A stretch of 10,250 nucleotides of DNA from Bacillota bacterium (GTDB lineage Bacteria > Eremiobacterota > SpSt-956 > JAKJGF01), in assembly GCA_029555925.1 (NCBI GenBank), contig JAKPQU010000150.1, positions 1 to 10,250 of the forward strand. Reading direction: 5' to 3'. Under the pieces are notes generated by a model that worked only from the letters and a program-made list of their open reading frames with translations, was not told where the DNA came from and did no database searches. A program made the translations under genes and the position numbers. Of this stretch, positions 6,719 through 10,250 are shown piece after piece; the first letter of the stretch is position 1; every line of letters starts with the position of its first letter.

Positions 6719-7600
6719 ATGAAAAAACCAATTTTATTATTACTGGCAGTAATAATGTCAATCCTTCTCCCTGTCATAGTCCTGGCAGACAATGAGATAA
6801 AAGACTTCAGTAAACTTGTAATATACATAAAAAACAAGGAATATAATAAAAAATCTGTTTATCAGAAAGAGGGAGAACTATACACATCTCTTGATAGCCT
6901 GAGTAAAGCATTGAATTTTAAATATGTCTACGAAAAAAGTGAAGCAAAACTCTATGTAAATGGCGAAGAATACAAAGGAGTATACAATGTAAAAGGAGAT
7001 AAAGTATATGTCTCCCTGAAGGGCATGTGCGAATCCCTGGGTTATTATACAAATTACAATGCATCTTCAAATATCATGGATATTTCTAGTAAACCAATAT
7101 CTACAATTACAACCCAGTCAACACCACAGGCAAATACTATACCCTATACAGGTCATACGGGGGGGCAAACAGGAGCTGGTGGCACTATAGTTCCTGGCAG
7201 CGGTATCCAGGGAAAAGTTTATGTAGGAACAAACCTGAGCGATGCAAGAGCCACTCTGGGAGAAGAACTGGGTGCAATGAACCTCAATGAAAAAACAAAG
7301 ATGTATATGTTCGGCCAGAATGGCGAAATAGCATTATTTGTGCAGGCAGATGGTATAGTAAGAATGATAATGGTAACAGATCCCGGTTATAAAACAGCAA
7401 ACGGCATTTCTATCGGGGCATCCATGGAGGAGGTTCTGGCTGCATATGGGAATCAGTATTTCACAAAAGACGGAGGAAGCTTCGGAAATAAAAGTAATAT
7501 GACTGCCATGGCCTACCCGAATGGTATTGTATTTCTGGTAGATAATACAAGCCGAAAAGTAAGCTATATTGCCGTATTTTCTTTAAGTTATCCACTTTAA
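6719..7600 (+). CDS. secreted protein with copper-amine-oxidase N-terminal-like (stalk) domain
   Basis: A 293-residue exported protein. The signal peptide covers ~1-23 (VLA before DNE). Residues ~30-122 resemble the copper amine oxidase N-terminal or stalk domain found in many Gram-positive and candidate-phylum surface proteins: a K.YVSL..(M/L)CESLGY pattern at ~95-109 and repeated short beta units. This domain is structural; there is no amine oxidase catalytic domain. A Thr/Gly/Pro-rich linker (~124-165) leads to a C-terminal domain (~166-293) with GTNLSDARATLGEELG (170-185) and NGISIGASMEEVLAAYG (228-244). These two similar G-x-S-x-x-(E/A)-x-x-x-x-x-G helices suggest an internally duplicated fold, whose family I do not recognise. 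Start: GGAGG at 6707-6711, 7 nt before ATG. The kinase gene begins 19 nt after the stop, so the two are probably co-transcribed. Confidence 0.78.
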   Translation: MKKPILLLLAVIMSILLPVIVLADNEIKDFSKLVIYIKNKEYNKKSVYQKEGELYTSLDSLSKALNFKYVYEKSEAKLYVNGEEYKGVYNVKGDKVYVSLKGMCESLGYYTNYNASSNIMDISSKPISTITTQSTPQANTIPYTGHTGGQTGAGGTIVPGSGIQGKVYVGTNLSDARATLGEELGAMNLNEKTKMYMFGQNGEIALFVQADGIVRMIMVTDPGYKTANGISIGASMEEVLAAYGNQYFTKDGGSFGNKSNMTAMAYPNGIVFLVDNTSRKVSYIAVFSLSYPL

Positions 7601-7606
7601 CAAAAG

Positions 7607-7612
7607 AAGGAG
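7607..7612 (+). promoter_or_regulatory. ribosome binding site that decides the ROK kinase start
   Basis: AAGGAG ends 7 nt before ATG 7620-7622 but only 1 nt before the alternative ATG 7614-7616. Normal spacing therefore selects 7620, giving a protein that begins MSKKYAIGVDLGG. The site lies in the 19-nt gap after the stalk-domain gene, supporting translation from a shared transcript. Confidence 0.75.
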
Positions 7613-7619
7613 TATGAAT

Positions 7620-8585
7620 ATGAGTAAAAAATATGCTATAGGAGTAGATCTGGGCGGAACCCATATAGCTGCTGCCCTGGTAGATAAATCAGGGAAAACA
7701 GGTAAGATTATGGAATGTAATATAGCCCCTGAAGAAAGAGGGGTCAATAATGTACTGGATAAGATGGCAGACCTTATCAAGAGAGTTATCTCGGAAGAGC
7801 ATACTAACAGAGAAGAAATATACGGAGTAGGCATAGATCTGCCGGGATTTATTGATACTATAAACGGTATATGCAATTTTTCTCCGAATTTTCCAGGATG
7901 GGATAACATAAAAGTTTCGTCCATTCTTGAATCTTCTATAAATTTACCTGTAGTAATTTTAAACGATGTAAATGCAGCGGCTCTCGGAGAAAAATTTTTT
8001 GGTGCCGGTAAATATGTGAGCAATATAATCTGTATGACACTGGGAACAGGTATTGGCGGCGGTATTATTATAAATAACAATCTTCACCTTGGCGCTTCAC
8101 AGGGAGCAGGAGAAATAGGACATATGACTATAGAACCTGACGGGCCTGTATGCGGATGCGGTAATAAAGGCTGTTTCGAAGCTCTTGTAGCAAGAGGTGC
8201 CATTATAAGAACAGCGAAAGAACTTATAGAGAAAAATAAACATACCATCCTTGCAGATGTTAAAGACCTTTCCCCTCTCTCTGTGTTCGAGGCAGCAGAG
8301 AAGGGAGACGAAGTGGCCATAGAAATCTTTAACATCACAGGCCGTTATCTGGGTATAGGTCTTTCAAATCTTATTCTTGCACTGAATCCGGAGAGAATCG
8401 TCATAGGAGGAAGAATAGCAAATGCCCATAAATACCTATTCCCTCCCGCTCAGGAAGAGATAAAAAAGAGGGTTAAAATGTTTCCTCCTGAAACATCCCA
8501 GCTGGTTCTTGCAGAACTCGGTGCAGATGCAGGTCTCATTGGAGCTGCAGTATATGTATTTCAGAAGATGTGTGATGATTTTTAA
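7620..8585 (+). CDS. ROK-family sugar kinase (glucokinase-like)
   Basis: A 321-residue cytoplasmic kinase expected to phosphorylate a hexose such as glucose with ATP. The N-terminal phosphate loop is DLGGT (10-14). The catalytic base is D116 in LNDVNAAALGE (114-124). An ATP-binding GTGIGGG lies at 142-148. The ROK zinc site is complete: H168, nine residues, then C178, C180 and C185 in CGCGNKGC, followed by E187. A second GG-containing motif, VIGGR, is at 261-265. There is no N-terminal helix-turn-helix, so it is a kinase rather than a ROK repressor. Length is typical of bacterial ROK glucokinases. Substrate cannot be decided between glucose, N-acetylmannosamine, fructose and others. It is preceded by the stalk-domain gene with 19 nt between them and followed by a strong hairpin. 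Confidence 0.93.
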   Translation: MSKKYAIGVDLGGTHIAAALVDKSGKTGKIMECNIAPEERGVNNVLDKMADLIKRVISEEHTNREEIYGVGIDLPGFIDTINGICNFSPNFPGWDNIKVSSILESSINLPVVILNDVNAAALGEKFFGAGKYVSNIICMTLGTGIGGGIIINNNLHLGASQGAGEIGHMTIEPDGPVCGCGNKGCFEALVARGAIIRTAKELIEKNKHTILADVKDLSPLSVFEAAEKGDEVAIEIFNITGRYLGIGLSNLILALNPERIVIGGRIANAHKYLFPPAQEEIKKRVKMFPPETSQLVLAELGADAGLIGAAVYVFQKMCDDF

Positions 8586-8588
8586 TCA

Positions 8589-8635
8589 TAAGCTATCAGC
8601 TTTTAAATCACTATTTACAGAAAGCTGATAGCTTA
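8589..8635. terminator. 15-bp perfect hairpin just after the kinase gene
   Basis: Arms 8589-8603 and 8621-8635 are perfectly complementary over 15 bp, beginning 4 nt after the stop codon. Within the 17-nt loop, taaat (8604-8608) can also pair with attta (8613-8617), extending the stem across a small bulge. The position is right for ending the stalk/kinase transcript. No U-tract follows (aatcgcc), so it may be a transcript-stabilising structure rather than an intrinsic terminator. Confidence 0.5.
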
Positions 8636-8675
8636 ATCGCCTGGTTGTAAAAAATAACCATATCATATTTAGAAT

Positions 8676-8703
8676 CGTGACGCGTAACGCGTGACGGGTG
8701 ACG
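8676..8703. repeat. four reverse-oriented heptads
   Basis: Units are cgtgacg (8676), cgtaacg (8683), cgtgacg (8690) and ggtgacg (8697), in perfect 7-bp register. The following heptad, cgaggac (8704-8710), is degenerate. They are reverse complements of the NNTCACN-type units elsewhere, and two match the unit in the palindrome at 3178-3205 exactly. Confidence 0.8.
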
Positions 8704-8746
8704 CGAGGACAATAACCATAATTTGTCAGAGTTATTTTCTTACAGT

Positions 8747-8767
8747 CCCTTACCTTTAATCTTTAAT
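8747..8767. repeat. A/T-rich heptads upstream of the acidic protein gene
   Basis: Units are cccttac (8747), ctttaat (8754) and ctttaat (8761), ending 8 nt before the Shine-Dalgarno sequence AAGGAG (8776-8781). The 7-bp register is exact between the last two units. The match to the NNT(C/T)ACN consensus is weaker than in the other arrays. Confidence 0.45.
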
Positions 8768-8787
8768 TACCAATCAAGGAGTTTACC

Positions 8788-9972
8788 ATGAGTGAAGAGA
8801 TAAATAAAGAAACAGGTGAAGAAATAGATGAAGAGAAAGAATTTATAAAGACCATACTTCAGAGAACATCAGAGGAAAGTTTTATTACATCCAATTACCT
8901 TCTTATAGAAGAAAGTGCCCTGAATTTTTCCTTTGACGACATAACTGAAGAAGATTTTTTAGAGGATCTCACGGAAATGAAAGAGACTATCAGCAAAGTT
9001 CAGGAAGGCTATGAAAATGCCTATATGAATTTAGACAGGTGGACTCTGGAGATTGCCATAGGAGACAGAATGTTCAGAGAAGGTCTTAAAGAATGGGAAG
9101 AAGGGCTGGATTATCTATTTGAATATTGCAAAAACAGGGATGAAGAATATATAAACATGGGTATAAAAAAAATCTATGAAGGTAATAAAAAACTTATCAT
9201 AAATCAAAAAATTGAAGAATATGTAGATGAACAGGTAAAGTCACTTCAGAAGGAAGGTCAAGTTCCTTCGGCCCCTGGAGAAGTCGAAAAGCCTGTAATA
9301 ACCGGTACTGTTGTTCCTGTTACAGGACATATGCCGTTACTTACCAAAAAAGAGGAAAAAACAGAAGAAAAGTCACATCAGATTCTTTCCGCATCTGTGC
9401 CGTCAATAAAGATTTCAGACAAGTCTTCCCCTTCAGACACTGTTATTCCCACTCAGAAATCAGAAAAATTACCGGAACAGAAAATCTCTTCAGACACAGT
9501 TACTCCTGCTCAGAAAGCAATTTCAGAAAAAATACGGGACGTAAAAATTTCTCCGGAAATTCTTACGTCGGAACAGAAAGCAATTTCAGAAAAAACACGG
9601 GATGACGAAACCATGGCGGAAACAGTCATCCCGGAATTACAGGAGAAAGAAGAAGATATTTATACAGAGGAACTTCACATAAACGAAAAAGAAACTGCCC
9701 GGGGAATTGTTGATAAGCCGGCAGAACCGGAAATATCTGAAAAAGAAGAACATGCTGACCGGGTAGAGACAGAAGCTATCGTAGAAACGACGGATGAAAC
9801 ATCCGGTAAAAAAGCTATGAGGAAACCGGCAGGGCTTTCAAAAAGGGTAAAAAAAAGCACTCACGGGGAAAGTAAAATCTCCGATATAGCTTCTGATGAT
9901 AACACAGAAAAAAAATCTATAAGAAGACCTGCAGGTTTATCCAGAAAAGCGGGTAAAAAGCATGAAGGATAA
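8788..9972 (+). CDS. acidic protein with repeat-rich C-terminal half and basic PAGLS motifs
   Basis: I do not recognise this 394-residue protein. There is no signal peptide or membrane segment. Residues ~12-155 are strongly acidic and predicted mainly helical (for example the W.LEIAIGDRMFREGLKEWEEGL stretch around 85-107, and later helices to ~150). Residues ~156-335 are low-complexity, rich in Glu, Lys, Ser, Thr and Pro, and probably disordered. They contain diverged ~21-residue units (from ~217, 235, 256 and 277) with QKAISEK at 242-248 and 263-269. The C-terminus switches to basic and carries two copies of a KK..(R)(K/R)PAGLS(K/R) motif, at 341-352 and 375-386. This could be a nucleic-acid or partner-binding tail, but that is inference. 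Start: AAGGAG at 8776-8781, 6 nt before ATG. It stands alone between a hairpin and an inverted-repeat element. Confidence 0.8.
   Translation: MSEEINKETGEEIDEEKEFIKTILQRTSEESFITSNYLLIEESALNFSFDDITEEDFLEDLTEMKETISKVQEGYENAYMNLDRWTLEIAIGDRMFREGLKEWEEGLDYLFEYCKNRDEEYINMGIKKIYEGNKKLIINQKIEEYVDEQVKSLQKEGQVPSAPGEVEKPVITGTVVPVTGHMPLLTKKEEKTEEKSHQILSASVPSIKISDKSSPSDTVIPTQKSEKLPEQKISSDTVTPAQKAISEKIRDVKISPEILTSEQKAISEKTRDDETMAETVIPELQEKEEDIYTEELHINEKETARGIVDKPAEPEISEKEEHADRVETEAIVETTDETSGKKAMRKPAGLSKRVKKSTHGESKISDIASDDNTEKKSIRRPAGLSRKAGKKHEG
9511..9595 (+). repeat. intragenic direct repeat, 22 bp identical, 63-bp period
   Basis: Bases 9511-9532 and 9574-9595 are identical over 22 bp (beginning cagaaagcaa), and the match continues as (t/c)acggga with one change. 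The offset is 63 bp, exactly 21 codons, so reading frame is preserved. The near-identity at DNA level, including third positions, points to recent duplication by slippage or unequal exchange inside the low-complexity part of the acidic protein gene. Confidence 0.85.
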
Positions 9973-9990
9973 GCAATAACAAATGAATAG

Positions 9991-10109
9991 GACTTACGCA
10001 CAAAACACAGAAGAACCAGTCATTGCGAGCGAAGCGAAGCAACCCCATTATTACAGCAAAAACTGCTGGAATTGCTTTGCTTCGCTCGCAATGACAAAAT
10101 GCGTAACTC
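9991..10109. mobile_element. MITE-like nested inverted-repeat element
   Basis: An outer 10-bp inverted repeat (gacttacgca at 9991-10000 with tgcgtaactc at 10100-10109; one mismatch) encloses an inner element. The inner arms, 10019-10042 and 10072-10095, pair over 24 bp with one mismatch and begin gtcattgcgagcgaagc. Between them cagca (10054-10058) and tgctg (10064-10068) make a small central hairpin. Elements starting gtcattgcgagcgaag are widespread dispersed repeats in many bacteria (general knowledge). It encodes no protein, and no target-site duplication is obvious. Confidence 0.65.
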
Positions 10110-10138
10110 ATTACCGTAACAGGTAAAATGGTATCCGT

Positions 10139-10170
10139 AAAAAGCTTCTGCCTGGCGGGCTCTGGAGAAG
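10139..10170 (-). terminator. possible intrinsic terminator read on the minus strand
   Basis: On the minus strand a stem of cttctcc with ggcagaag (7 bp, one bulged base) and an 11-nt G/C-rich loop is followed by TTTTT (the A-run at 10139-10143). It would end a transcript entering from beyond the right edge, convergent with the acidic protein gene. Stem stability is modest and no minus-strand gene is visible in the window here, so this is tentative. Confidence 0.3.
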
Positions 10171-10197
10171 AAAAATTAGTTTTTTATATAGAATTAA

Positions 10198-10245
10198 AAA
10201 TTAAATAAGGGCTAATTTATTGTCTGTAAAACAAATTAAATAAGG
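10198..10245. repeat. 13-bp direct repeat at the right edge
   Basis: The 13-mer aaattaaataagg occurs at 10198-10210 and 10233-10245 (35-bp period). The intervening 22 bp are A/T-rich. Only two copies are seen before the window ends, and the base composition makes chance possible. Apart from this and the minus-strand hairpin, 10110-10250 shows nothing I can name. Confidence 0.4.
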
Positions 10246-10250
10246 CAAAT

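Noticed and set aside
6719..7600. Copper amine oxidase enzyme
   Set aside because: Only the N-terminal-like structural domain is recognisable; the large catalytic domain with its cofactor Tyr is absent.
7583..8080. 165-codon minus-strand frame inside the ROK kinase gene
   Set aside because: Antisense to the ATP-binding and catalytic motifs of a well-recognised kinase; no independent support.
9917..10111. Minus-strand reading frame of 64 codons overlapping the inverted-repeat element
   Set aside because: The translation is the reading of the dispersed gtcattgcgag element itself, it overlaps the end of a supported gene and has no ribosome binding site of note.
9984..10130. Short plus-strand frame starting at ATG 9984
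   Set aside because: It also consists mostly of translated inverted repeat, lacks a Shine-Dalgarno sequence and shows no protein-like features.
10102..10143. Recurring gtaa at 10103, 10116, 10123 and 10137 as another heptad array
   Set aside because: Spacings are 13, 7 and 14, so the register is not exact and the units are too degenerate to separate from chance.
10198..10245. Two 13-bp repeats with a 22-bp spacer considered as the start of a CRISPR array
   Set aside because: Repeat and spacer are shorter than in known arrays, the sequence is simple A/T-rich DNA and no cas gene is present; the window ends too soon to say more.

Overview
The window is A/T-rich bacterial DNA with eight well-supported genes: seven on the plus strand and one (5229-6521) on the minus strand. 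Every gene ends inside the window, apart from a possible gene tail at the left edge. Four products carry Sec or lipoprotein signal sequences, which fits an organism with a busy cell envelope. Nothing in the sequence fixes the phylum, and the unusual proteins and repeats are compatible with a poorly sampled lineage. I see no tRNA, rRNA, CRISPR array, transposase or phage gene.

Layout. 1-226: a possible gene tail, a short palindrome, a -10-like hexamer and heptad repeats. 227-1315: an M24 (Xaa-Pro type) metallopeptidase. 1362-2174: a secreted protein of unknown family built from two copies of one ~113-residue domain. 2261-3133: a PstS-like phosphate-binding lipoprotein without the transporter genes pstC, pstA and pstB. 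3240-5183: a six-helix, voltage-sensor-type cation channel with C-terminal RCK/TrkA domains, a non-canonical pore and a large insert between S1 and S2; its start is probably a TTG. 5229-6521 (minus): a secreted protein of about eleven TPR repeats. 6719-7600 and 7620-8585: a secreted protein with a copper-amine-oxidase-N-like (stalk) domain, then a ROK-family sugar kinase, 19 nt apart and probably co-transcribed. 8788-9972: an acidic protein with a repeat-rich C-terminal half and two basic PAGLS motifs. 9973-10250: a nested inverted-repeat element and A/T-rich DNA without a credible gene.

How the genes relate. There is no single pathway. The peptidase, duplicated-domain protein, phosphate-binding lipoprotein and channel run in the same direction but are separated by repeat-bearing gaps, so a shared operon is only secure for the stalk-protein/kinase pair. 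The phosphate-binding protein and channel could loosely be grouped as ion or nutrient handling at the envelope, but this is inference from adjacency.

The most striking non-gene signal is in the gaps. Almost every gap longer than about 45 nt holds short tandem repeats with a 7-bp period. The units differ from gap to gap (for example ggtcact, cgtcacg, actcact, cttcacc) but most fit one degenerate consensus, NNT(C/T)ACN. In three gaps the units run first in reverse and then in forward orientation, making hairpins. One such array supplies a misleading in-frame GTG start for the channel gene.
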